Under the pieces are notes generated by a model. That model worked only from the letters and a program-made list of their open reading frames with translations. It did not search any database and was not told where the DNA came from. From NCBI GenBank assembly GCA_021464415.1, contig CM038467.1, forward strand, positions 18,067,127-18,131,126: a stretch of DNA of 64,000 bases, read 5' to 3'. How positions within the stretch are numbered: position 1 is the first letter of the stretch; each line of letters starts with the position of its first letter. Position numbers and translations under genes: made by a program. Below, in pieces: positions 11,827 through 23,082 of this stretch. The DNA comes from Lonicera japonica. Taxonomy: Eukaryota > Streptophyta > Magnoliopsida > Dipsacales > Caprifoliaceae.

Positions 11827-11898
11827 GGGTGTTTGGTCTAGTGGTATGATCCTCGCTACAGGTACCAGAAGTGGCGAGTTCGATTCTCGCAACACCCC
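11827..11898 (+). tRNA. tRNA-Pro-like sequence with degenerate anticodon arm
   Basis: The 72-nt stretch folds as a cloverleaf. The acceptor stem GGGTGTT/AACACCC and the T stem GCGAG/CTCGC are perfectly paired, the T loop is TTCGATT, and the D arm and A-box (TGGTCTAGTGG) match plant tRNA-Pro. The anticodon arm does not: CTCGC faces ACCAG with two mismatches, the loop reads TACAGGT, and the universal T33 is A. The nominal anticodon CAG would specify Leu, which conflicts with the Pro-like body. No T-run terminator follows closely. I regard it as a pseudogene or aberrant tRNA rather than a working one. Confidence 0.5.
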
Positions 11899-12027
11899 GT
11901 CTCCGACACTTCATTCGCGTGCAAAAAAAATAAGATAATGGTATTTCTTTGTCTTTATTTTTCTTTTTATTAACACAAGTATAAAGTTTTAATTTTTCCT
12001 TTGACAAATACATATACATTATATCTA

Positions 12028-13795
12028 TTTTTTTTTTGAAATCAAACCAATATCATTACTAAATAGAATTACAGTCGAATAATAAAACATTCAACTGCCA
12101 ATCAGGCGGCTCTTCAAGCGACATTTCACACACAAAATCTGATCTAGCCCGCCTAGCTAAAGCATAAGCAATGGTATTACCTGTCCTAGTGACAAAAGAA
12201 ACACAAAAACTATTAAAATCAATTCTTACTTTGTTAATGTCCGCTAGAACCGCGCCCGCCAAACCTAATCCGTCTTCATTATCTCGAATAGCATTAACAA
12301 CTCCCAAATTGTCACACTCTAAAATTATATTACGAAAGCTAGCTTGTAGCACAAATAAGACCATCTCTCGAGCCGCTATGCATTCTGCCACTTCTGCCGA
12401 GGTCACTTGAGGACCAACCTTACATATTCCAGCATAAAATTTGCCCCTATGGTCTCGGATATCAATCTCACAAGCCATATCAATATATTCATTTACCCAA
12501 TAAGCATCGAAATTCACTTTAAAAAACCCAACTGACGGGGAGACCACGAAGACAGAAGCATGCAACAACTCGGGAATACTGGAATGCAAATAGCCTTAAA
12601 ATCTTTAATGACTTGCTCAGAACGGTCAACAATATATGTTACCTGCACCCTAAGCTTTACCACCATGGATTACTCAGTTACACTTAAACCAAACTAACAA
12701 TGTTACCGTTAGCACAAGATCCTTACGATCGAACTCATAACCCTATACAGTGTTCATCCATTGCCATCCCATTTGAGAGAGCCAAACTTTATCATCCATT
12801 AACAAGTTTATAAAACCCATATTTGTTTAACCAGGGTACAATCCCTCAACACATGCATCAAAGTTTCAGATGAAGCAACACACAAACAACACGCTGCTGA
12901 TGCCGTGACCTTCCGCTATAACAAATTAAACTGTGTAGGTAGTGAATCAAACCAGACTCTCCATAAAAAATGCTTTATTTTTTTTTGGAACATTCAAACG
13001 CCAAATATGCTTAGCCTAAGAACCTTCCATTAATGAATGCGCTCATCTTCCAATATGCTCTCCATCTACCATATCCATATTTCGGGCTACATGGTACCCA
13101 CTCTTAGTAGAATAACAACCATAGTGATTATAGTACCATATAATTTTATCATCAATACCCATATTACTAGTAGGAAATGTGCAAATAATATCAACAACAA
13201 CATGTAAGAAAATAGAATTAAAAAGCTTCAAATTCCACGTACCCATAGGAAGAAGTAAATCAGCCACCTGGAGGCATGAGAGAGAGTCATTCGTACAAGT
13301 GGTCACTGGTTTAAAAGACAAAGGTCTAAGCAGCCAACAATCATTCCAAATTGAGATCGATCGACCATTCTCAATTCGCCAACGAGATCTCCTTTCAAGA
13401 ACACTCCTCACATCGCAAATGCTCTTCCATACAAAAGAAGCTCCACTATGTCATTTAGCATCCCAAAAAGAAGTAATTGGAAAATACTTTGCCTTTAAAA
13501 CTCTAACCGTCAATGAAGAGGGAATATAAATAATTCGTCACCCTTAATTAGCAAGCAAAGCAAGATTAAATGCCTTTAAATCCCTGAACCCCGAACCCCC
13601 TTCTATTTGAGGAGTACACAACTTATGCCTACTCACCCATTTCATCCTTTTTGACCACCCATTGTTACTCCACCAGAAAGAAGAAATCAAAGAATTCATC
13701 TCATTACATACACGGTCGAGAATTTTAAAGCAACTCATTGCGTAGGTTGAAAGAGCTTGAGTCATTGATTTAATTAATACTTATTTCCCCGCCTT
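12028..13795 (-). mobile_element. 5'-truncated L1-type LINE, degenerate
   Basis: The minus strand carries the 3' half of a plant non-LTR retrotransposon ORF2. It has the end of the RT region (13765-13544, motifs ISSFWWSN and GGSGFRDLKAFN), a zf-RVT-like part (13411-13043, motifs RWRIENGRSISIWNDCWL and KSGYHVA), a frameshifted stretch (13040-12600) and RNase H (12589-12059). The T-run at 12028-12036 on the plus strand is the poly(A) tail. There are multiple stops and frameshifts. The upstream two thirds of the element are missing, as is common for LINE insertions. I found no target duplication. Confidence 0.88.
12059..12589 (-). pseudogene. LINE RNase H domain
   Basis: A 176-codon open frame at the 3' end of the LINE. 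It contains the plant LINE RNase H landmarks: FFKVNFDAYW (first Asp), SAEVAECIAAREM (Glu), LECDNLGVVNAI (second Asp) and TGNTIAYALARRA, where the usual His of AHxLA is Tyr. The frame ends at a stop close to the poly(A) tail. The domain reads through intact but has lost a conserved active-site-proximal residue, and nothing suggests it is expressed. Confidence 0.85.
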
Positions 13796-14830
13796 CGAAA
13801 TGAGTTTTTCTTTCCACCCATTCACCTTCTTCCAAACCTTTTTCTCTAGGATAAACGAAAATCTCTTCTCTTTTTTGTTTGACCCATAAAAAAAGTGATT
13901 TTCGCTAATAAAAGATGTTTATCGGACAAGCCTTTTTGTACACCATTATAAAAACACAGGACTTAGAATTTGTTGTTCTTTCTTAATAGATTCTTCACTA
14001 CATTCACCAATTATATGCAAGAATCGCCATAATCTTTTTTTAAAGAATGTCAGGGCCCCTCATCTCATACACTCGTATCTGTACTATGCATGCAAATTCC
14101 GCACCGCATCCATAATACGAAAACACCCCAAAGATTTACATATTGCATTGTATCTTGAGTGTTGCATGTGTCAAAACAAAAGATATTCACAAACAATACT
14201 TTTTAATCTCTCATTTTATATTATATTCGTATTATTATATATTTATATACACAAGCGTGGTTCTCATTTTATCGTGATTTTTCTTAACAACATTTAATGG
14301 TCAATTTACAAGAATTACATAAATATACGTATTTAAATTGAATAAATTAAGCTTGGTCATACTCATACAAAATGAGTTATGTAAGTAAAACACATTGTTT
14401 CAAATATATAAATAACTTCATATAAAAATAGATACTATTTGGCACAAAAACGCTACATAAATAGCATATATAAATTACATTATAGACACTGTAATACATA
14501 AATAATCGATCTTATAAATCTTTTTGATGGATATGGACATTAAATTTAACCAAAACTTGGATTGAATTTAATTGAACTAACATGATTTAGATTCTTAACA
14601 GTACTCCAACCAATCCTAAAGTCACGCCCGCCCATTAATCAAATATCTTCTTAATCGAATGCCAGAATAGAAGTAGGAACTCCTACTTTCAAGTAGCCAT
14701 GCCAAGTACTTCCCTTCAAATTTTAATGGTAACTTAAAGAGTTTAATTTTAAAATTTGCACAATTTTAAAATATAATAATATACACAAAAACTTAGAGAA
14801 AATAATGATAAATTAAAACCATTTTTTTTT
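13796..14830. other. AT-rich intergenic DNA
   Basis: No coding frame, RNA gene or clear repeat is visible between two LINE remnants of opposite orientation. The sequence has short A/T runs only. Confidence 0.5.
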
Positions 14831-15428
14831 GCTGAGACAAAAGCTCTGTTACAAGGTTTAGAATTTTGTAATGATAAAGGAATTCTTGGGGTGGACATTG
14901 AAGTGGATTCGTAAATGCTTGTGCAGGTTATTACTAAGAAAATTAGTGTTCCTTGGACCATTGCTAACGAGATTCGATTGATTGAAGATCTTTTGCCGAA
15001 ATTGAGTTACTATGTCCTACATATTTATAAAGAGGGGAACAAAGCAATAGATTTTCTTGTTAATGTTGGTTTACAAGAGAAGAGAAAGCTTATTTTTGTG
15101 GTAATGATATGCCTAAAAAGCTCTTAGGTATTAGAGCATGCACAGCGGGTAGGGTAAAATGATAAATTTATCATACCCAAACCCACATCAGAAGAATATA
15201 TTTGTAGGGTAGAATTTGAGGCCATAGGGTAGAGAACGAGTAAATTTACCTTATGACTAAATTTTACTCATATGAGTATGGGTCACTCGTATCCTCCATA
15301 CGACTGCAGTTCACCCGACTGAAAATTAAAAAAAAATTATACGAGTGACCTTCACTCGTAGTCATTAGAATTTTTTTTTCATATTTTTTTTAACAAAAAT
15401 CCCTCTACAAGGAAGAGTGGTTCGTATG

Positions 15429-16582
15429 CAAGGGCGGAACTACAGTGGAGCAGGCGGCTGACCCCACTGGAAAAAAATAATTAAAGATCCTAATTGTAAG
15501 AAAGAAGGACAAAATGGAAACACATTGAAATTTGAATAAAAAGAGACCTCCCAGGATCTCTTTTCTCCGTCCTTTGTTTCTTCCTTTCTTCCTTTATTCC
15601 TTTATTTTTTCTCCTCCACTTTCGAGTTCCGTCCGACACTCCGACTGTCCTCACCTTCGGGCTCTGTCGAAGCTTCTACGCCTCCACTTTCACATGGCCA
15701 CGCTTACACGACCATGTCACCAACTCACCAAAGTTAATTAATTTCCAAATATTAACTTCTTAAGCCCTAATTTTTCTTTCATATTTCTTGATTTATGAAC
15801 TTATTTAGTTGTTATCTTGTTGATTGTTGATTATTAAATATAATTTTAAGATTGCTTGTTGGGTAAATAAATAATAAATGGCACACATTTGTTAATGATT
15901 CTTATATTTATCGAACAATTAAAAAATAGGTCTTATTCAAGAAAAAATTTCACACTAAAGTCAAAGAATAATTTTTTTGTAAATATACAATGCAAAGATA
16001 ATCTTACAGTTAATGAATATATATATAGTGCAAAGATAACATTGCAATGTAAATTGAAACTGCAAACTTCATATTGCAATCCATATTTTACTGCAAATTT
16101 CATATTGCAGTCCACATTTATGTGCAAAGTTTTCCTGTTTTACTGCAAAGTTCATATTTTAGTCCATATTTTATTGTAAACTTTCATATTGCAGTCTATA
16201 TATCTGTGCAAAGTTTTTTTGTTTTACTAAGAAGTGCATATTGGAATCCATATTTTATAACAAACCTCATATTGCAGTCCATATTTTACTGCAAACTTCA
16301 TATTGCACTGCATTGTTAATTTCAAAGCTAATCTTGTAGTTAAAAATGATCACTACAAAATAATATCGCAGTCCATATTTTACTGCAAACTTTATATTGC
16401 AGCCTCATATGATGTTTTATTTTGTAATCGTACTTAATGTTCTACTTTGATTATATGAAAGACTTGTATTCTTATTTTGTGATTAAATTACCCATGCGTA
16501 AAATTATATATTCTACGATTTTTTTCTTTTTGTATATTGTTATTTCCGCCCCCACTAGCAAACAATCCTAGCTTCGCCACTG
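15429..16582. mobile_element. hAT-like non-autonomous element nested in the PIF/Harbinger element
   Basis: It begins CAAGGGCGGAACTA and ends TAGCTTCGCCACTG, an imperfect inverted repeat of the CAGTGGCGGA type. Flanks TTCGTATG and TTCTATGT resemble an 8-bp duplication with one base lost. Subterminal GACCCCACTGG and CGCCCCCACTAG are shared in style with the element at 40677-41135. It has no transposase. A 69-codon frame at 15532-15741 has no recognisable domain. It contains the MITE and 31-nt array listed next. Confidence 0.65.
15928..16425 (+). repeat. MITE copy A with a 31-nt tandem array
   Basis: It starts AGGTCTTATT, followed by TTTCACACTAAAGT. The same sequence, inverted, forms the right end of the element at 22478-23082, so both are copies of one family. 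From about 16066 to 16415 it holds degenerate tandem units of about 31 nt with the core TTCATATTGCAGTCC and ATTTTACTGCAAAC. The far terminal repeat is not recognisable. Confidence 0.65.
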
Positions 16583-16779
16583 TTCTATGTCCTTGTTTTT
16601 TTATCATTATTATAACCCAGTCGTATGCATCATTTTGTTATTTTTTTTACTCTATCCGTTGTGATTTACTCTAAATTTAATTAAGTGTATGGTAAATTTC
16701 GCCTAAATTTACCCAACTCTGCTATGGATGCTCTTACTAAAGTTAATAAGGTTGCTATTTTCATATGTGAATTTTGAAG

Positions 16780-17182
16780 ATGTAAAACTCGTTCAGTTGG
16801 AGTTTTTGAGTTAAAATTTAAAACTTATTTTGAAGTTGATCTTTTTAAATTCAATTTGTGTTTGGTACAAAAATCTAAAGCTCAAGAGAAAAAGTAAAAC
16901 TTATGAAAAAACTCATAAAATAGTCACAATGAATCTTATTTTATAAATTTTGATAAGTAAGTTTTAAATATATATATATATATATATATTATTTAATTTC
17001 GATTTTCAAATTTAAAGTTATGGTGTTTTAAAAATTTTATGAGAGAAAAAATTAAGTAAATTTGGATTTAGGGAGTGTGAAATGAGATTTTAAATTTGGT
17101 TTCTAAAACAAGTACCAAACAAGAATTTTTTTTAACAAAAAACTTTAAAAATGTGTTTTTAAATGCTCAACCAAACATTGGT
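16780..17182 (+). repeat. AT-rich MITE, related to 25268-25590
   Basis: The interior (about 16905-17080: ATAGTCACAATGAATCTTA, TTATGGTGTTTTAAAAATTT, TTTATGAGAGAAAAA) is the reverse complement of the interior of the element at 25268-25590. The ends are weak inverted repeats (GTTCAGTTGGAG against GTTTGGTTGAGC). It contains an (AT)10-11 run at 16968-16989. Boundaries are approximate. Confidence 0.5.
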
Positions 17183-18097
17183 TTAATTTTTCTTTCTTTA
17201 TTTGATCTAATAATATTTCTAGGGGCTTTGCCTCTTGATTTTAAAAAAAAATAATAATAAAACCCCTTTTTTGTAAATTAAATTAATTTATTTTCTATAG
17301 CAACTTTTCATGTGTCTTGTCTAACTCAAAAAAACAAAAAAAGGGAGATTTGCTTCTTTTAGTGAGATAATATAGTATTATCCCAAAACAAAAGTTTTTT
17401 TTAACTTAAAAGAGATCTCAAATAAAAAAATTAAAACCCTTAATAAAATTAGTTGTCAATTATAACCAAGAGTAGAACATCAACCAATAGGAACCAAACC
17501 GGATTAAACCACAAAGACAAAGTAAAGATATCAGAAGAAACTGACAAAAGTTCATTGGCACATTCGCAATTACAACCATTCTATTCCAGGTCCCCTTATT
17601 CACAAAAACCCTAGTACTAGTACTAGTATTAGTATTAGTATTAGTATTACAAGAGCAAATCACAACCATCCAAAAGGGTGGAGCCCACCACCTGCCCTTT
17701 TCCATCTATGGTCATGTTTCCAGGTGCCAAGATCCACCCCCGTCCACCCTAAACCTTAACCAAACCCCATCACATGCACTACCTACATCGTGCATTTTGT
17801 CACCTATATATATAGGCCACAGTAGTACTACAAGTTGAGGCTTAAACTTCAAGACTAATAAAGTACCACAAACCGAAACAACTGAACCGAACTAAAAGTG
17901 TCGCCAGATTATGATGATGGTGATGCTGACCCAAAGTGAAGTGATACACATACTATTAACTGTTTGCGGGGTGGGAAAAAAAATTACAAAACGAGGCAAA
18001 CACGGCCTTATTACTATTTTATTTATTTATTTATTAGGGAGCTAGAGGTAGATTTGGTGACTAGTGTTTTTTCCAAGAAAGAGAGGCACCATGCCTC
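17183..18097. other. 3' flank of the MEI2-like gene with a TAGTAC/TAGTAT microsatellite
   Basis: It is AT-rich to about 17460, then of mixed composition. A (TAGTAC)/(TAGTAT) tract lies at 17611-17650. The rest presumably includes the 3' untranslated region of the minus-strand gene ending at 18098. No other gene is visible. Confidence 0.5.
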
Positions 18098-19912
18098 CTA
18101 TCCTATGCTTATACGCTTGCCAATAACAGTGCTTGATTTTACCAACTTATCTGTTGCTGAATCAATCGACCCATCCCTCGCCGGGCTGAAGCACAATGGT
18201 AGAAACTCGTCCGTCTCACACGCAAATCTTGACTTCTCAAAATGATTCTTCAGTGCTTCCTTCCCCTACCATTTTCATATATCCATCAGTAAGTATATAC
18301 ATATCTTCAACCAAACACAAACAGGTAATTAAATATGTATATATGTCTCGATTAATATATACCTGCAGTTTGGCGGAGACAATCTCACATATCTTAGGAG
18401 ATTCGAAGAGGTCCCATTTTATTCTATCACATGCGTTGTAAAATCTCCACACAGCTTTAGGATTCGTAAAATTAACAAATGCGTATCCTTTGTTAACTCC
18501 CGTTCTGTGCCAAAAATTAATTGAAATTTCTACATCATTAACTAGTTAATTAATTAATCCCTCTATTAATTGATTATTAGAGACAACTCATATACCAATT
18601 CCTTAATTCTATATATATATGTAATGTAATATACAATACTAACTCCCAAAGAAATAAACTGTAATATGTATATGTATCTATATCTATATAAGGCCTTCTG
18701 TATAGCAAAAGTAGCATAAAAGTGATTATTTAACCCTATCAATTTAACAAAATTCATAGGGCCACATTACCAAATCAATATTCCATTTAGTAGAACATGG
18801 TACTATTTTAGAAAGTTGATTGTATGTTTATAAAATTCTACAATAAGCATTCTTGCTTTGATAATATTACTACCCAATAATAAAATGCAATAGTTTTTAA
18901 TTTAAAATATAATATATAAAGGATAAAATATTTTAAGATGTCTTTCTGAATCGTTGATACTGACTAAGAATTACAACCTAGTATATATATATACATATAT
19001 ATCTACCTGAAATCCATAGGGAGATAGATGAAATCAAAAGCTGAAACAATGCCTTCTTCAGAACTCGCATTCTTTTGATTCTCAGTCAGGCAGTGATTCT
19101 CCAAAAACTTCACGAGCAACTCACGACTACATACACAGAAAATAACAAAAACATTACGCACATTCAATAACTAATACATTAGATAAATCAGTTTAGTATG
19201 ATCCAAAAGTATTAACAAATCATCACCCCACTTAATAAGCTGATATTAAATTAATTATCTATAAAGTAAATACTGTAATTAATTCCTATTTTCAAATGTA
19301 TGAGCAAACAGGCCAGGAGAAACAATCGACCGTAAGACATTTACGTCAACCAATGAATAAATTAGCAAGAGGCATTAATTAATTAATTGAAGCGAGCAAT
19401 ATATAGAATAGAAAATGAAAGTTTGAAGTACAGAGACAGAGACAGATCGAGAGAGTTACATACGTGTACTTATTAGGTATATTTTTAATCATAACAGTTG
19501 TTTTTTCTTCATCCTGTTTAAGCTGAACCACTTCCTTGTATTTCTTAGGCACAAACCTCACCCAACCTCCTTTCTCTCTCTTACCTCCCCTCCCCCCGCC
19601 TCTCTGCCTAGAGTACTTTTCGCCGACGACGATTGCTCGACCTGGCTCGTACTTATCCCCTTTCGCCATCCTCTCCGGTGGCCGCGCCACCACAGACGGC
19701 GGAGGGAGACTCTGTGTGTAGTTATGAGCTGAGCGAGGCGATTCGACTGGGAATGGCGCCGTCGTGGCGTAGACATGGTCGTAAACCGGCGAGGAAATCG
19801 GAGGAATGTAAAGAGGCTGTGAAGGTTGAAAGATTAAGTGCGGGAAAAAAATCCGACGAGATACAGGTGTGTATTTAGGTGCCTCGGGGTTTAGAAAGTG
19901 TGATGTTGCCAT
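18098..19912 (-). CDS. MCT1: MEI2-type C-terminal-RRM-only RNA-binding protein
   Basis: Four minus-strand exons (19912-19464, 19126-19007, 18504-18363, 18265-18098) join through GT-AG introns in a continuous frame, giving 292 residues. The last third of exon 1 through exon 4 encodes the conserved MEI2 C-terminal RRM: TTVMIKNIPNKYT, RELLVKFLENHC, SAFDFIYLPMDFR, NKGYAFVNFTNP (RNP1-like), WDLFESPKICEIVSAKLQGK and FLPLCFSPARDG. The N-terminal part (about 140 residues) is Pro-rich with Gly/Arg and lacks RRM1 and RRM2. That places it with the MCT1/MCT2 group rather than full AML or TEL proteins; which MCT is not decided. ATG 19912 is preferred over an in-frame upstream extension to 20242 because a TATA box lies just upstream. 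Family members bind RNA and act in growth and meiosis. In Arabidopsis no such gene lies in the matching block. Confidence 0.9.
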
Positions 19913-19977
19913 TGAAATCGTGTTTGTAAAGGAAGTTCGAGAGTTTGAGGAGAGAGAAAAACGCGAGTGTGTATGTG

Positions 19978-19990
19978 TGTATATATAGTA
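19978..19990 (-). promoter_or_regulatory. TATA box of the MEI2-like gene
   Basis: The minus strand reads CTATACTATATATA, about 66-78 nt upstream of the chosen ATG. It supports translation starting at 19912 and a short 5' leader. Confidence 0.6.
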
Positions 19991-20071
19991 TAGTATAGAG
20001 TAGAGTAGAGAGAGAAGTGGGGGCTGCTTTTTTTTCGAAAATGAGAGATGGGTTGTGAGGGACAGGGTTTT

Positions 20072-20081
20072 GACACGTGGC
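20072..20081 (-). promoter_or_regulatory. G-box/ABRE-like element (CACGTG core)
   Basis: GACACGTGGC lies about 85-90 bp upstream of the TATA box. It contains the palindromic CACGTG and the ACGTGGC core bound by plant bZIP and bHLH factors. Regulation by ABA or light is an inference from the motif alone. Confidence 0.5.
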
Positions 20082-20350
20082 AGGGTTGTGGGGAGAGTGA
20101 AGAGAGCGTGAAGATGAAGAGAGTGGGAGAAAGGGAGATCATCATTAGTTGCATTAAATGGAATGGATACGGGGTTGATTTGGGATGCGGGAGGAGAGGG
20201 GGGTATGGCGGCAAATTGTACTCGAGAAGTGTAAGAGATCAAGAGAGAGAGAGATGCAGAGGATTAACCATCCAACCACGTACGGATAGGTAGATTTTCT
20301 TCGTTATTATTTTATTATAAATATAATGTGGGGTCTGCGTGTGAGGTTAT

Positions 20351-20405
20351 TTATTTATGTATGTATGTATGTATATATATATGTATGTATGTATGTATGT
20401 ATGAT
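20351..20405. repeat. (TATG)n/(AT)n microsatellite
   Basis: Two ATGT tetranucleotide tracts flank a short AT run. Confidence 0.9.
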
Positions 20406-22477
20406 GATGCATTGTATATACAGAGAGGTGCTGTGGGTGACCTTTGATGGGATCCTTAATTTGATAGTTTAAGTTTGGATACTTGGTTGGATTAATAACC
20501 GTTTTTTATTTTAATTATTATCATTATTATTATTATTGTTATATTAAACCATCATCATTGATAAAAGTAAATAGGTAAGATAATATTATATATTTAACTT
20601 ATTAATATTTGTTGTGTAGTAATAAAAAAAGTGTAAAAGTTGTTCTTGCGACATATAATATATCGGACCATATATCTAACTCTCTTTTGATATATGAAAC
20701 ATCGGGCCATACATGTGTCTCCCAATACAAAATATATCGGACCATACATCTAACTCTCCAACGACATATGATTTGTCGTGGGAGACGCTACGAGACACAT
20801 CATGTGTTGTGAGATTGGTACTTTTCTGTCTCGATAAATGATAAATCTTGTAAGATAAAATTTTGTCGATTGCTATTTTTGATTTTGCTTTTCATTTTTG
20901 CATTCCTTATTACACTTTTGCACTACTGAATAAGGCATTACAAAAGCTAAAATTAGCATTTTAACTTACCCAATGTAGATAGTCTTAGATACACACGTAT
21001 AATAATGAAATTTGTAATTTTAAAATTTGTATATAATTATACATATATATACTAGGGTATACCTATGCCATCCGGCACGGTAAAAAAAATCTGATAATAG
21101 GATAAAAAATTAACACGTGACGAATTTAAATCAACAAAATCAGTCAGTCTATTTTGAACCCATTGTCTAATATAACGTCGTAAACAACTGAAACGTAAGT
21201 TCAATATATCTTCATGCTAAAAAAATTAAAAGTATATCGGATTGAACCGATTGAGATAACCAATAATATAATAATGTACAAATGCATAACATGCGTCCTA
21301 AAAATGATCGATTAAGATGATCAATAATGTACGTTCTTAAATGTTACACAATAATTTTTCTTAATTTTTTTTTTCATAATTATATAGTCATAATGGATCT
21401 TATTTAATTGTTCTTAATTAGTATATTTTAAATATTAATTTTTTATTAAATTTAGAATTTTTTATTTTAAGTTATGACATTTTTAATGTAAACAAAATTA
21501 TTAGTATGTGAGTATTTGTTGTGTGTATATTATTAGTGTGAATGTTTTAACTTTAATGTGACATCCTGATATGTGTATAAAACTCATCTAATGGTGTTGA
21601 ACTAATGCACACCATAACATGAATATTTTTAACCATTAAATTTTTATATTTTTTGAAAAAAAAATGGTCAAAGATAGTATTTTATAATATAAATATCAAT
21701 ATATCATATCAACATACGCAATTGTCTTCCACGATTAATATTCGTAACATATGTACATGTTAGTTTTAAGATTTGCTAACTTTTTAACTTTACACATTTA
21801 TATATTGCTTATAATGTAGGATACAGTACATAAATACATTAACGAAGAAAACAGATTATACAAATGTGTGGAGGTTTCCAACACCATTGTATAATGAGCG
21901 ATAGAGTTTCTCTATCTCAATTTAACAAGTCTTTTTTTCTTTTAATCACGAAAATACAATAATTATTTTATTATATTTTTATTTTTATTTTTATTTTTAC
22001 TATATATATAGTTATTTTAACATTTCAGTGCCAACTCTAAAAGTGTTCAAATTTATTTTAATTTAAAATTTAACGATTTAAATTCAATGGTGAGAACCAC
22101 CAATTTTAAACGTCATGTAAATTTTTTGATTGGATGTAGCTAATGACACTCCACTCAAATCTTTAGTCACTTTATAATATTATGAAAAGACTTAAATATG
22201 CTTACAATCATGTAATTCTAACGAGCTGAGGTAAGTCGGGGTGGGTTCAAGCAAACAAAAAATTTAATTGGGTTTGAATTTTGCAATATAAAATTTACCT
22301 AAGATTTGGTAGAATTTTCGAGGCGAGTATTTCTTAAGACGGATTGAATTTGAGTTTACTAATTTCACGTCGTTGCCATCCCTAGACACAACACCTCTCA
22401 ATATAATTTTGCTCTTCTGTCTTTTTATATACATGTATACAAGGAGTTAATATTTAAGTATTCTAGAAATAAGGTAG
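20406..22477. other. AT-rich intergenic DNA with short repeats
   Basis: A 28-bp direct repeat occurs at 20657 and 20731 (period 74). About 21350-21490 is related, inverted, to the interior of the Tourist-like element at 46649-47145, with the shared string TAGTCATAATGGATC and its relative. No gene is visible. Confidence 0.5.
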
Positions 22478-23082
22478 AAGGTCTTATTACACATTGATTT
22501 TTATCAAAAATTCAATGAATAATATTTTTTTGAATGAAGGGCATATTTTTAATTGGTAATTAGTGTAAGAAGCCTATTTTGTTTTATATTTTAAATGAAG
22601 GTATTTGAATAAATTTAAATATCATTTAATTAATAAAAACATGTTATATATTACCTAAATAACCCCCTCTTTATGAAATTTGCACAAAAAATATGGATTG
22701 CAAAGTTCATATTGCAGTGAAATATGGACTGTAATATGAACTTTGCACTAGAAATATGAACTACAAAGTTCACATTGCAGTAAAATATGGACTGCAATAT
22801 GAACTTTGCACCAAAAATATGTACTGCAAAGTTCATACTGCAGTAAAATATGAACTGTAAAGTTCATATTGCAGTGAAATATAAACTACAAAGTTCATAT
22901 TGAAGTCTATATTTTAATGCATATTGGTATTTTTTAGTTTATTTTAAGGGTTGGGATGTCATTTTACAATAAAAAAAAAGATACATGTCATATTATCAAT
23001 AAAATAAAAAAATAGACCATTTATTTACAAAAAAAAATTATTCCTTCACTTTAGTGTGAAAATCTTTCTCTAATAAGACCTT
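22478..23082 (-). mobile_element. MITE copy B with a 31-nt alternating-orientation array
   Basis: Inverted termini AAGGTCTTATTACACA and, from the right, AAGGTCTTATTAGAGA bound the element. Next to the right end is the segment shared with copy A (15928). Between 22689 and 22910 lie about seven 31-nt units with the core TGCAAAGTTCATATTGCAG. In at least two units the core is inverted (CTGCAATATGAACTTTGC). No transposase or clear target duplication was found. Confidence 0.7.

Larger units (their letters stand above)
15134..16733. mobile_element. PIF/Harbinger-like non-autonomous element, carrying a nested hAT
   Basis: The ends are inverted repeats: GAGCATGCACAGCGGGTAGG on the left and, reading inward from the right, GAGCATCCATAGCAGAGTTG. 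TTA target duplications flank it at 15131-15133 and 16734-16736, which is the PIF/Harbinger signature. Without its nested hAT insertion it would be about 446 bp, a MITE size. It has no transposase. Confidence 0.78.
14831..16777 (+). mobile_element. LINE RNase H fragment split by a transposon
   Basis: Codons from 14831 read AETKALLQGLEFCND, then one in-frame TAA, then LVQVITKKISVPWTIANEI, RLIEDLLPKL and YKEGNKAIDFL, the RNase H of a plant LINE. After a frameshift near 15090 the frame reads toward MPKKLLG at about 15108-15128. It is then broken by a PIF/Harbinger-like element at 15134 and resumes at 16737 with TKVNKVAIF to a stop at 16775-16777. Removing that element and one TTA joins the frame exactly. 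This copy lies on the strand opposite to the LINE at 12028-13795 and is a different insertion. Confidence 0.75.

Noticed and set aside
14831..15127. A host RNase H gene
   Set aside because: It has an in-frame stop, a frameshift and a transposon insertion, and its motifs are those of LINE RNase H.
19913..20242. Upstream in-frame extension of the MEI2-like protein
   Set aside because: A TATA box at 19978-19990 lies inside it, and the extension is low-complexity Ser/Pro/Leu-rich, so it is promoter and leader sequence.
20048..20293. 81-codon plus-strand frame opposite the MEI2-like promoter
   Set aside because: Gly/Arg/Glu bias comes from the purine-rich promoter strand. No domain or gene structure.
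16066..22910. Possible CRISPR-like array in the 31-nt repeats
   Set aside because: The units are contiguous without unique spacers, they are diverged, and this is a plant nuclear genome. They are MITE-internal tandem repeats.
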